Notes: generated from the letters alone by a model not told the origin. A DNA stretch of 64,000 nt from Leptasterias polaris (GCA_037783415.1 JAZGTN010000008.1:682001-746000); one strand, 5' to 3'. Positions 48,641-59,099 are shown, counted from the stretch's first letter. Numbers and translations: made by a program.

Positions 48641-49290
48641 CCCTACAGGACTCCGGCTCTCCAGGCACGATCTATCTGCTGATGTTCGAACCCGCGTACA
48701 AATCACACGTTGCTCCAAAATTCATAACGCTGCTCAAGCTGGAATCCGAGGTATATGCACATCTGCATTATCTTTCTGGAGTAAGAGCCAGGTTATTAAA
48801 GGAGCAAACTGCCTTCAACTCAAAAAAGTAGTGTTAGGAATTTCTCTTAAATATTTTGTAAACTTAAATTTGCCTCTAGAAAAAATGCAACCAGCGGAAC
48901 AAACGGGCTACCATCATGAGTCAAATTCTATTTGGTTCTATCAAAACCATACAACTTCAATGGATATTTGTGTGAACCATTATATTCTACCTTTAAAATA
49001 TCTTTCCAACCATAATTATTCATTTCATAACAAACGCCTTTTTATGCCCAAAGCGCCTGATCCGAAGGCAACGTTCCCCCTTTAAATTTGTTATAATTGA
49101 AATATTTTTCAAAAAACGTTATAAAATGTTTTGTTTCAAAGTGCGATGGTTATCGAACAAAGCTCGTGATTTTAAAGTCAAATGCCCTTTTGGAAACCGT
49201 GGCTTTGGCATCGGCTTGGTTCCTGCAGAAGTATGGACTTACAGTGCAGGACAGACGATCATGAGCCGGTGTGGTATCAGATTCTGTGAC

Positions 49291-49345
49291 CCCCCCCCCC
49301 ACCCCCATCCCCCTCCCCACCCCCACCCCCCTCCCCTACACATAC
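49291..49345. repeat. (CCCCA)-type C-rich low-complexity tract
   Basis: CCCCACCCCCATCCCCCTCC-type run on the plus strand. Confidence 0.95.
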
Positions 49346-49699
49346 GGCTTATGTGGGTGTGAGGGTTTGAGCGAATGACAGGGATTACTTAATAAAAACA
49401 CTCGGCATTCAACTTTTGAAGTAACAAATTACATGTTCATAAAAAACATTGGGGGAAAGGAAAAACATGTTTATGAGATGAAATCCCTTATTTAAATTAA
49501 AAAAGACATCGTATTTTGTATACCAGCTATGTGCATTCAACAGCTTTTTGGGTGTTTCAAAATGGCCGCCGCTTGTGTGCGGTGACTTCACGGTCCTGTG
49601 CACACGCATAGGCCAACCCGCTATCCAGTCAGTATAATAGAGATCAGTGGTTTAACTAGACTGATGGTCAGGGAATGAGACTTGATTCGCGTATACAAG

Positions 49700-50286
49700 G
49701 GAATAAAATGGCTGCGGAAGCAGGAGACCCTGCACTGTATTTTATATTTGTTTACGTGATGTCATCAATTTTTGTGAAGTGAATTACTCTTCCAACGAAT
49801 TTTCTGATGCAGAAGATATTGTGCTGAGACTCGAGCGGTACGTGCGTGCTTTTAGTAATCATCCAGGACAACCTACGGGAATTATCATCATCTGACGTAA
49901 GCATAAACATGATAAACGATAGCAGTGTTGTTGATGTTGACGTTAACGTTGTTAGTGACAGTGACACTGATGACCATGTTGACGTCGGGCCAGGCCGTTC
50001 ACTAGCAGCAGTAATTGCAACTTCAGAGAAAATATCATCAGTAATGCAGGAAATCAAGACCTTGTGGAATGAGAGACTCATGGAACACACAACACTCTGC
50101 ACATTAATGAAAAATGCTGGCATGGTTGAAGTTTCTGCCGTTCCCGGCCCAGCATGCCCAGGTCGTCCAAGATTCAACATTAACCTCGATCAGGTTTCAT
50201 TTTTGTTCCATCTTGGATTCAAATTTGTTGCCATAGCCCGCATGTTTTTGGAGAAGAATTTGTTCCCGGCCCAACCATCATGGTAA
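49700..50286 (+). pseudogene. Integrase-associated DNA-binding gene fragment, left arm
   Basis: Open from 49846 to 50286. Reads VIIQDNLRELSSSDVSINMI, an acidic DVDVN..DSDTDDHVDVGPG stretch, then a helix-turn-helix PGRPRFNINLDQVSFLFHLG, KFVAIARMF. The RGRPxFxI...LGFxxxxIAxxxGVSRxTLxRR layout precedes the integrase core in animal genes derived from retroelements or Ginger-type transposons. It is cut at RMF by the palindrome junction; the integrase core is absent. A frame change lies before 49846. Confidence 0.7.
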
Positions 50287-51016
50287 AGCCACAATGGGGG
50301 TGTTCATGATCAACTGAACGTACATGCTCCGTAAGGTCATCATCACTGATGTCACTGTAACGATTAAGTATGTGTCCACTCTGCTGCAATCTTCTCCAGA
50401 GTGTTGTCCGACACACCAAAAACATGCGGGCTATGGCAACAAATTTGAATCCAACAAGATGGAACAAAAATGAAACCTGATCGAGGTTAATGTTGAATCT
50501 TGGACGACCTGGGCATGCTGGGCCGGCCGGGAACGGCAGAAACTTCAACCAAGCCAGCATTTCTCATTATACGTTAATGTGCAGAGTGTTGTGTGTTCCA
50601 TGAGTCTCTCATTCCACAAGGTCTTGATTTCCTGCATTACTCTCAACAATGATGATATTTTCTCTGAAGTTGCAATTACTGCTGCTAGTGAACGGCCTGG
50701 CCCGACGTCAACATGGTCATCAGTGTCACTGTCACTAAACAACGTTAACGTTAACATCAACATCAACAACACTGCTATCGTTTATCATGTTTATGCTTAC
50801 GTCAGATGATGATAATTCCCGTAGGTTGTCCTGGATGATTACTAAAGCACGCACGTACCGCTCGAGTCTCAGCACAATATCTTCTGCATCAGAAAATTCG
50901 TTGGAAGAGTACTTCACTTCACAAAAATTGATGACATCACGTAAAGAAATAAAAAACTGTCCAGGGTCTCTCCTGCTTCCGCAGCCATTAGCCATTCCCT
51001 TGTATACGCGAATCAA
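50252..51016 (-). pseudogene. Integrase-associated DNA-binding gene fragment, right arm and spacer
   Basis: Begins MANGCGSRRDPGQFFISLRD, then repeats the left-arm protein but with at least two frame changes (near 50750 and 50555). It continues beyond the left arm: RMFLVCRTTLWRRLQQSGHI, completing the helix-turn-helix, then ISDDDLTEHVRSVDHEHPHC. It reads into the opposite arm after about 50252. No catalytic core follows. Confidence 0.7.
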
Positions 51017-51179
51017 GTCTCATTCCCTGACCATCAGTCTAGTTGTAAACCCGTACGCCCACCTCAGTGAACCATACTATACCATCCATAGTCTGGCCCG
51101 ATCTAAAACATCAAGGATACGGGGATCAAGTGGACAGGAAGCCATACTATATCCCACAATTCCGTTTTCGCACATATAT

Positions 51180-51600
51180 ATTGAACGAACATCAAATAAT
51201 TATACATTGGTGTAACATCGCACATGTATATTAAATTATCGCATATGTATATCACAAAACATCGCATACAAATGATCGCATATCATATATATTAAACAAT
51301 TATCAAATATATATAACAAATTTTCGCATATATTAAACAATTATCGCATGATCGCATTTAATATATATTAAAAAATTATCAAATATATATAAAAAATTAT
51401 CGCATATATTAAAAAATTATCGCATATATATTACAAATTATCACATATATATTGCAAATTATCGCACATATATTACAAATTATTGCATATAATATTACAT
51501 ATATTGCATACATAAAACGAATATCGCACATGTGTGACAATCATCGCATATGACAAACATCGCACATACATTGTACATGTACATTATCGAATATTGCAAC
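51180..51600. repeat. AT-rich degenerate array, unit ~20-25 bp with ATCGCATATATAT
   Basis: Repeated TTATCGCATATATATTA and AAATTATC words, many variants (CACATATA, AAATATATA). Confidence 0.9.
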
Positions 51601-51618
51601 GTTTGACACGCCATACCC

Positions 51619-51645
51619 CCCCCCCCCCCCCCCCCCCCACCCCCA
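51619..51645. repeat. Poly-C tract
   Basis: More than 20 consecutive C; exact length is unreliable in most sequencing. Confidence 0.95.
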
Positions 51646-51692
51646 CTACGTCATTGACATGGTATGTTCGTGGGAAATCCCAATGTGAGAAA

Positions 51693-51955
51693 TAGCCTAG
51701 ACCATTCAATTGTTTAAACAACTGGCTGGTTTGTATGGACGGCCGAATGTTAGCAAAACATTCAATCGTGTTAAACAGATGTTGTGACCAAATTCAACAC
51801 TTCTCTGCAAACTTTTATATAAATAAAAATCCACCCATAATTGGTTGCTTTTTTCCGAAAATATCAGCACTATTTTTGAATATTTGTGTGACATTTTTAC
51901 AAAATGTGGCTGTCTGTTTTTGTTTTCATTTATGGCTTTCCATAGCATTTATGTG
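51693..51955 (+). mobile_element. TATAGACC-family MITE, diverged copy
   Basis: Shares GACGGCCGAATGTTAGCAAA, ACATTCAATCGTGTTAAA and TATGGCTTTCCATAG with 43750-44049; the right terminus is lost. Confidence 0.8.
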
Positions 51956-52012
51956 CTCTTCAGTTGCCGGAAACTGATTATTGGGAGGTGGCTGTGCATT
52001 CGAGGAGTATAA

Positions 52013-52146
52013 TAGACCTTATGCACATGACGTCATTGAGTAGGGCGCCCTCGCCTAGAGGTCAAAAGGAAGATGTTCATTGGCCAATCCTGGTGCGCCG
52101 CGCGTACCAAGCTGTGCGTTTCCATTGTTTCATCATCAGGTCTATA
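52013..52146 (+). mobile_element. TAGACCTTATGC MITE (copy 1), flanked by CGAGGAGTATAA
   Basis: Shares ATGACGTCAT, GAGTAGGGCGCCCTCGCCTA, AGAGGTCAAAAGGAAGATGT and GCGCCGCGCGTAC with 62485-62660. The 12-bp CGAGGAGTATAA occurs at 52001-52012 and 52147-52158. Confidence 0.82.
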
Positions 52147-52554
52147 CGAGGAGTATAAGTGAACAATTCTGGCTCTTATAAACTCGTGCTAGGAACCATT
52201 ATTCAAGGGCTGCTTCGGGAAACTGTAAGTACAGAACTCAAACTCATTTTGTACAGCACAATGCTATATATATCTCCACAACTGGGGGTTTCAGCCCTAT
52301 ATAGGATAGCCGAAACACCTGTTATCGTCGACATCTTTGTTCCTATTCCCCTAAGTTTTGTACACAGATTTTATTATCTGATAATCTTGTACTAATGTCA
52401 TATCATTATAAGTTATACACCATGCAAAGCAATTAGGTCATGAAGATTAAATAAAGCATAAACAGCTGAACGTCATTAATTACTTGACTTATATAGTTAT
52501 AATGACATGAATATTTAATCAGCCAATCTTGTGAGACCACCATATCTTGCAAAA

Positions 52555-52685
52555 ATATACATAAAACTCTATTTAATGATTTTGGGTTGAACAAGGAAAA
52601 ATTTACTAGAGCGGGATTTGAACCAACGACCTCCGGATTGACGTGCCGGCGCTCTACCAACTGAGCTATCTATAGCCCTATGTTG
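52555..52685 (-). repeat. tRNA-derived SINE (family 2)
   Basis: On the minus strand: GGGCTATAGATAGCTCAGTT (A box), GGTAGAGCGCCGGCACGTCA, then GGTTCAAATCCCGC (B box) and a tail AAATTTTTCCTTGTTCAACC. The head looks like a 73-nt class I tRNA with GTC in the anticodon position, but C at position 33 and a weak acceptor stem argue against a working tRNA. Partial copy at 31920-31995. Confidence 0.8.
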
Positions 52686-52689
52686 GCGG

Positions 52690-53550
52690 TCTCCCTAAAA
52701 CTCTATTTAATTATATACTTGTTGGATACTGGATGTGTTTTGGATGAAAACATTGAATGACGACATTTATTGTGCGTTTTGAATGTATGTAAAATATTAA
52801 GAAATTGTTTTTTGTTATGTTGTGGTGTTTGTTTCCAAATTCAACTTATTTTGAATGCCACCATCGCAGTAACATGCAAGAGGCATCTGACCTAACTGGC
52901 TCATCGTAGGCCTACACCGACCTTTGAAATCCCTGTTTTTTAACTGGTAATATGGTATTGCATAATCTTGGAATTTCCCGGGTTGGGCAATAAGTACAAT
53001 TTAAAACGAAGTGTAAAATGCTGCTGTGTAAAACTGCTGGGTACAATTATTGTGTAATAATTGGTCAATACACTGTGGGAAAAACGAGAATTGTTGTTGT
53101 ATACCCTGCACTTGTGTAAAGACAAATTCACAATGAAAAAGTAACACACCCAACATTGGGAAGGAAATCAAATAGCATAACATCGAGGTTCAAACCACCT
53201 ATGAAGTGGGTAAAACACAATTGGTTAGCCTCAAGTAGTGTAACTTTTGCACAACAAGTGGTACGAAACTGAAAGCGGGGTAAACTGCTCCTCGTGGAAA
53301 CATTTTACCCATTATGCAAAGTTTACCATGCATTCGGACATAGCAAGTCGCAGGCACAAATCACAATCAAAGATGGATGGGGTGGACGTAATTCTGATGT
53401 TGCAGGTAGTTGGTATCTAGAACCATGCAGTTACTGTTTGAATGAGTAGAAATAAATCATAACTGTTAACAAGGGATTGGGAGACCGAAGTCTTTTTTTT
53501 ATGGGGATTTATGTATTTGAGGACTGGCACTAGTATTTATTTATTACACA
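52690..53550. other. Non-coding stretch
   Basis: Nothing recognised beyond AT-rich sequence. Confidence 0.4.
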
Positions 53551-53830
53551 CTTGGGGCCATGCACAGTACGCCTAATCAATGTTAAAACTTTGATCTTTT
53601 TCGAAATTGTTTTGACCCATCCGCCCCCCGCCCCCCGCCCCCCCCCCCCCCCCCAATTTCGATTTTTACATATTGACAAACTATTTAATATACCCTATAA
53701 ACTGAAGAACAAAGTCATGTCTAAAATGAAGCAGATATTTTAGATCAATGCTCTCACAGCTCAAGAGTTTTCAATGGCTTTTCCTCATGCGCTAAATGCA
53801 ACGGCACCCAGCATGTCGTGTAGCTTCATG
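53550..53830. mobile_element. Partial relative of the 12624-13057 TIR element
   Basis: Shares GGGGCCATGCACAGTA, AATCAATGTTAAAA, TTGACCCATCC, a poly-C tract, GATATTTTAGATCAA and GTTTTCAATGGCTTTTCCT in the same order. The right terminus is missing. Confidence 0.75.
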
Positions 53831-54111
53831 TGACACTACCGTACCGTATTAATTTAACGTGGCAGACTGTGGCAGAATGGGGCGCGCGCGGGCGATGAGT
53901 CATCGTACAATTTGCGGACGTGATTTACCGTACTCTGAAGACATTGGTAAAAAATAGCAACTGTCCATTGCAAATTAAGGTACAACAAATATGGGTAAAT
54001 AGAAAAATAGTTTGAAACATTGAGTTATACGCGACCAGTGCTCCATATAAGTTTATAAAACTTAACATTTTATATTCTGGTAATTATTATAGTCTCAAAG
54101 GTTCAGATTTC

Positions 54112-54200
54112 AAAGGGGGGGCACCCGGGGGGGGGGGCACTGATATCAATTGGGGGGGGGGGGCACGTACCCCCCGTGCCCCCCCTTAGTTACGCCACTG
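54112..54200. mobile_element. hAT-like right terminus (CAGTGGCGTAACTAAGG)
   Basis: Minus strand starts CAGTGGCGTAACTAAGGGG and runs into G tracts, as in other hAT-type ends in this window. The partner end was not found. A similar word (TTAGTTACGCCACTTGG) is at about 45456-45472. Confidence 0.5.
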
Positions 54201-55437
54201 CTTCCAAGAAGAGATTATTATACTGTCTGCTCGCAATAGTTTTGTTAATGTTCGTTTTCACCGACCAAACCCCAATTTTTCGGTTACCTTTGCCCCAAGT
54301 GTATATCTGGCTGTACACAAACTCCCTAGTTGTTTTTATGATGCAAGGTGATTATTGGGTTGTGACCATCATAGATTAAACAAAAATTGTACAGTCCCCC
54401 ATGAAGTTCAATTCTGTTCACACAAGAGTGTTGCAGTTGAACACAAATACACTGAGTGATACAAATTGTAACGTTAGTGTTTCTTATTCCCTAATCATTT
54501 TCATGTTGTTATTGTTGAATTAGAATTGAATAAAAGTGTTTTAAATAATAGTTGTTACTTTTTGTTTTTATTTTTAAAACAAACAAACAAACACACCAAC
54601 AACCCAACAAACAACCCAACAAACTCAACAATAGCCCTTCCAAAAGGAACGCAGTTACAAATGAATATGTGCACAAAAAATGATTTAAAAAACACAAGTG
54701 GGGATAAATTAACTATACAACAGTGCTGGGCAATCATTGGGTAAGAAAATAGCACAACACCTGCGTAAAATTAATGAAGGTTTATTAAAGTTAGCCCAAT
54801 TGTGGAGTAAAAGGGGAACATGGCCTCGTCACATTGCTGTGCTAAAGATGCCGCAAACGTTAGGCCTTTTATAAATTACTCAATAATGGGTACTTGTTGA
54901 CACTTTGGATGTTGTGCAATTATCTTACACTAAGTGAACGACCACTGTTCCTTTACACCAACGGTAAAAACGTACACATTGTTGAGAAATTATTTTTTAG
55001 AGTGTAGGAACTTCCCCCATCCCAGCGTAAGCGTCTATGCTTTCGCGCCCTGACGTGTGGAACAGTAAAAATATAGGCTAGGCCTGCATGGTTTGAAGGT
55101 GCAGTCGATATTCCCGAGGCGAACGAGGAACTAATTTGTGAAATTCCAATATATCAGGGAGCTATTAACAATAATAACGTGATTTACGGGTAGACAGAAT
55201 ATGCTCAACATCATAGCATCACATTGACAGCAATCTTAATTGGGGAATTTCGAGGGGTGTTCTTTGGCTACTCCATTGTAAGATTATTTCTCATGTCCAA
55301 CAACCGTATGACTTGGGGAAACAGTAAACTCGAGTTAGAAAGGGACAGGCTCAAGTAAATGGACAAAGTTTGAATAATAAATGTTTTGTGAGCTCACTTG
55401 ATCGGTTTTTCTGATTAGTTTCAGACTTTCGAGAAAA
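54200..55437. other. Intergenic sequence upstream of the alpha-kinase gene
   Basis: Contains an AAACAAACAAAC run near 54578-54600. TTTTTCTGATTAGTTTCAG just before the kinase ATG looks like a splice acceptor, so a 5' UTR exon may lie here. Confidence 0.45.
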
Positions 55438-56340
55438 ATGGGCAGCAATCAAAGCAACACATCTACTCCCATCGGAAACTCGTCAAATCGGGTTAAATTT
55501 GAGAAGGACTGGTTCGCTCAGGGCGTCTCGAGACTAGCCTATCGCGGCAAGTACTGCGCAGGTCCGAAAGAAGGGTGTGTAGTGGTCAAGCTGTATAAAG
55601 AAGAGTGGAGCAGTAGCCTCAATGAGCTTGCGTGGAAAGCAGACGCACGTGCGTCACAGAAAGCTCAGGAGATGGCCGTCTCATTTAACCAAGAATGTCC
55701 CACAAACAAACCCATCAAGTTCGTCATACCAGATATATCCAACGTGGACAGCAACGCCCGCTTCAACCTGCTTTGGTTCATCCCGATAGCATACGACGTG
55801 AAAGGAAAGCTTCCAGGTACCTCGGAGTCGTCCGCTAAGATGATGCCTGTGGGCGCCTCCATCGCGATTGAGGAGTATCTCCCAGGCGACTTTACCAAGT
55901 TTAACAGCAACTCGTCGTACGTCAATCTTGAAGTTGGAGCTAATATCCCGGGTGCTTTCAGCCACTACACCTACCACAAGTCGGGAGGTTCTCTCCTTAT
56001 TAGTGACATCCAAGGGATCCGTCAAGAATACGGGTACCACTTCACTGATCCAGCTATCCAAAGCCTAGGGGGGGTTAGTTTTTACGGTGCAACTGATCTG
56101 GGTGTCTTTGGCATTATAAAGTTCTTCCAGAACCACGTGTGCAATGATCTGTGCCGGCGCTTCAGCAAGCCCGACTTATCCAAAGTTCCACTGGACGCGA
56201 GGGCTGACCTGAACCGCGTACTGCAGGCTATAATGCCAAGACACAACTCGACCTACACGTACGAGTTAAAGAGATCTGGGGTACCAGACCACCGTATGCG
56301 ACAGCTGCAAATGCGAATTCCTGTGGCCATTGCCGAATAG
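55438..56340 (+). CDS. Alpha-kinase family protein kinase, predicted N-myristoylated
   Basis: Single-exon ORF of 300 residues; the atypical alpha-kinase fold (as in eEF2 kinase, myosin heavy chain kinase, TRPM7 kinase) fills residues about 25-245. Seen: VVVKLYKEEW with the catalytic lysine at 51, hinge-like IEEYLPGDF at 144-152, FSHYTYHKSGG at 174-184, the catalytic SDIQG with Asp190, TDPAIQSL at 203-210, YGATDLG at 216-222 and a zinc site HVCNDLC (His233, Cys235, Cys239). The N terminus MGSNQSNT has Gly2 and Ser6, the usual N-myristoylation pattern, so membrane anchoring is likely. No WD40, SEL1 or channel domain is attached, so this is a stand-alone kinase; substrate unknown. The ATG fits a Kozak-like AAAAATGG. 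An acceptor-like TTTCAG 16 bases upstream suggests a 5' UTR intron. AATAAA signals at about 56813, 56872 and 56984. The higher GC of the ORF contrasts with its surroundings. Confidence 0.95.
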   Translation: MGSNQSNTSTPIGNSSNRVKFEKDWFAQGVSRLAYRGKYCAGPKEGCVVVKLYKEEWSSSLNELAWKADARASQKAQEMAVSFNQECPTNKPIKFVIPDISNVDSNARFNLLWFIPIAYDVKGKLPGTSESSAKMMPVGASIAIEEYLPGDFTKFNSNSSYVNLEVGANIPGAFSHYTYHKSGGSLLISDIQGIRQEYGYHFTDPAIQSLGGVSFYGATDLGVFGIIKFFQNHVCNDLCRRFSKPDLSKVPLDARADLNRVLQAIMPRHNSTYTYELKRSGVPDHRMRQLQMRIPVAIAE

Positions 56341-56351
56341 CCAAATTCCAA

Positions 56352-56487
56352 TCCGTTTTCGAAACTGCGGCTTGGGCTTAGAACCCATTTGGCAGAACGC
56401 GTGCACTCTCCTTGTGACGGTGCTTCAAACAGGCGGACGAAGCCCAAGCCGGAGCCGGAGCCCATGCCAGAGTTTCGAAAACGGCCC
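56352..56487. mobile_element. 136-bp MITE in the kinase 3' UTR
   Basis: TIR CCGTTTTCGAAACT / AGTTTCGAAAACGG, then GGCTTGGGCTT inside both arms. It begins about 12 bp after the kinase stop codon. Confidence 0.85.
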
Positions 56488-56489
56488 AA

Positions 56490-57750
56490 ACAGAGAACCC
56501 TTCTAACAATGGCGTAAATATTTTCTAGGAAACTGCATGCATGGTATGGGTGGGATGATTTTGAATTTGTGGCGCGAAATTAGAGACCCAACTATAGAAG
56601 TAGACACCATAGGCCTGCAATAATAATTTGCCTTTCTGAAATCTTTAGAGGAATCTGTTTTAGTAGTTTTCTTTTCTCTTTTTATTGATATGTTTTGTTT
56701 GTTTGTATTTATTTTTGCTTATTGATTTTTTTTCTTTTTAAAGTTATATTTCACTTACTTTGAGTATAGGCCCTAGTGTGGCTCGGAGCGACTGATGGGA
56801 TTAGGGAGGTGCGAATAAAGGTGGGCGGGCGACAAAATGGTGACCAAAGAAAGAACGATTAGGGGGACGGGCCTGGGAATAAAACCCAACATATCTCAAT
56901 CTGTACAATATTTCATCATATTTTTATTTTTCATTTTCAAATAAGTCACATTCCAACACGCACTGTCAACGTGAGTCCTTTGGAACAATAAAAGCCACCC
57001 ACAATCCGTTTCGGGGTGATGTTTTGGTACTCCATTAAAATTGGTCACCATTTATTTTTATGGATGCTCATGTTAGAAATAAACAGATTAATGGTGATTT
57101 GTAATTTTGTAATAATAATGATTTGCATACGTACTTGACCTTTGTGCTTTCCGTCCTGTGTGCAGACGGCAACGTTTATCAGTGTTTTTGTGTAGCTCTA
57201 AGTTTACTTATGAAATATAATGTAATAGTTAATTATTTTCAAAAATCATGCCTTTTAATTTTAAAACTTGTAAGTTCTATCTGAACCAATGTCGAGAGTA
57301 CATGAACTATATAGCATAAATGGCGCATTAATTGTGTGAGAAGCACCGCGAAAGGGTTGTATAATTGCATGTCATGGAATTTTCTCCAAAAAGGTCTGAA
57401 CACGGAAGTTAGAGTGAATTTCTCTTTAAATCATTGATTATTAGTTTGTTTGACAATTAGTGTCATTATTTTATTGTCCCACAGAAAATTCAAATGCACA
57501 TCTCAATTGATAATAATCATGTAGGCCTAGTACTTTAGTAGTATTCGTTCTATGGAACCCCGCGGCCTTATACGCAACGTTTTATATTGTGTTTATTAAT
57601 TTTTGTCAATTTAATTACTAACAGTCTGTTTATTTGAATACTGATGTAGAATAAAAACAAAGAAAGTGGTAGATTACGTTTGCCCTCATCTTGTATTTAC
57701 ACTGGGTGCTTATCTACACTGTAGCTTGCCTATGGGACAAATTAGTTTGT
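56490..57750. other. Kinase 3' UTR and downstream non-coding DNA
   Basis: Several AATAAA polyadenylation signals between 56813 and 57650; no further gene seen. Confidence 0.5.
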
Positions 57751-57754
57751 ACAC

Positions 57755-57950
57755 TCTCTAAAAACTGTCGGGTCATAATTATTATTGACCCGGATTCTGA
57801 GTCCGAGACGGCCTGGCCCAATTTCGGGTCAGTATGACCCGGAGGCTGTGTCAAACTGACCGTCGCAGACTCTGAGTCAGAATTATCATTTTAATCAGTT
57901 TCCGAATCAACATGGCCCAGAAATTGGTCATCAGGCATCCCCGGGTCACT
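57755..57950. repeat. GGGTCA-rich dispersed repeat (copy 4)
   Basis: Begins CTCTAAAAACTGTCGGGTCA. Contains a perfect GGTCA-GTA-TGACC palindrome at 57827-57839 within CGGGTCAGTATGACCCGG, plus further GACCC and CTGAGTC words in the same order as copies 2 and 3. Confidence 0.82.
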
Positions 57951-58272
57951 TCTAGCTTGGAAGGTTTTTCTAAAGTTAGGCTATGTCAAGTAACGTTGGC
58001 CTATGTGCAACAAGGGTGTTTTTTGCATAGTGGTGTAATCCCAGCAGGGGCATGGGTGTACACAACGAACAATCATGGAGGAACATTACTCTCAAAGTGA
58101 TGTGGGAGAAAAACCATACACAATGAAAACGTAAGGGAGAGAAACTCTACAGAGTGAAGAAAAACCCACGTGTGAATTATCGCAATGAAAATAAATTCAA
58201 TGAGAAAAACTATTCTTAAGTATAATGTTCGTAGCCGTAACTGTAGCCGCAACTGTAGCCGCAAATTCGGAT

Positions 58273-58428
58273 ACATACATGGGAGACTTTGGAACGCTAG
58301 GTGGCAGCAGATATACCAGGTAAATTTCCATTGTTTACGTAGTTCTGAGCCTGCGCACATTATCGAGAACAATGGATTTACCTGGTAAGTCTGCTGCCAC
58401 CTAGCGTCCCAAAAGTCCCCCATGGTAT
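58273..58428. mobile_element. ~155-bp hairpin MITE with ~57-bp arms
   Basis: Left CATGGGAGACTTTGGAACGC then TAGGTGGCAGCAGA; right TCTGCTGCCACCTAGCGTCC then CAAAAGTCCCCCATGG; inner blocks GGTAAATTTCCATTGTT and its complement. Confidence 0.88.
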
Positions 58429-58627
58429 GAATTTATATACAATTTGTATTTTACTTAAGTCAAATACAAATTTGCACGAAGTACGGGAGAAAGGTAATAA
58501 TATGGCCACGCATTCGAATTTGCAGCTACAGTTACGTCTACAACTGTTGCTAGAAGTGTTTCTATGGACACACTTGAACGCATGATAACGCAGACATCTA
58601 GCCATAGCTAGCTGTAGCTGCCAATCG

Positions 58628-58838
58628 GATCCCGGACGCAATTTTTTTTTTGCACGATGTTCCGCCAGAAAAAGATGAGGGCGCTCTTTACACAGGTTTG
58701 AAACAGTACTGTACCGCCCACTGATCTCTATTAGAGATCAGTGGTACTGCCATGTACGAGAGAGAACCTGTGTGAAGAGCGCCCTCATTTTTTTCTGCCT
58801 GAACAACGTGCAAAAAAAAAAATTGCATCCCGGACACG
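58628..58838. repeat. ~210-bp palindrome centred on a 27-bp perfect core
   Basis: Arms ATCCCGGACGCAATTTTTT, GAGGGCGCTCTTTACACAGG and complements; the core at 58718-58744 is perfect apart from its single central base. The arm word TAGAGATCAGTGG also occurs at 25590 and 49638. Confidence 0.92.
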
Positions 58839-59099
58839 GACTAATAACAAGAAACATGTTACGAATGGGGTAATCCACGGACCACTTGGCCAGAAAACAA
58901 AACTCAATAAACATTTGTCCCTTTGCTGAACAAACGCGTGTTCTTTTTGTTGGAGCTCTACTGCTCTAAGCCACGGACGTATATCCATAGAGTTGTTTTC
59001 ATTTATTTGATCCCGCTGCCGCCTTCTAATAATATAGGTAGAAAGAAAAGAGAGCGTCTGCCTCATTAACATTTTTGCCCTCAAAATATTCTAGACCGA

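Larger units (their letters stand above)
49648..51052. repeat. 1.4-kb inverted duplication with a 164-bp spacer
   Basis: Left arm 49648-50251 and right arm 50416-51052 are inverted copies differing mainly by small indels. Several are short direct duplications present only in the right arm (GTTAAC, GGCC, TTG). TAATAGAGATCAGTGG abuts the left arm. Confidence 0.93.

Noticed and set aside
48615..49085. 156-residue plus-strand ORF
   Set aside because: Composition and lack of motifs suggest chance; its start lies in a dispersed repeat (48545-48640).
52600..52680. Possible tRNA-Asp gene on the minus strand
   Set aside because: A and B boxes are good, but the acceptor stem pairs poorly, position 33 is C instead of T, and the same sequence with the same tail recurs at 31.9 kb, so it is a SINE.
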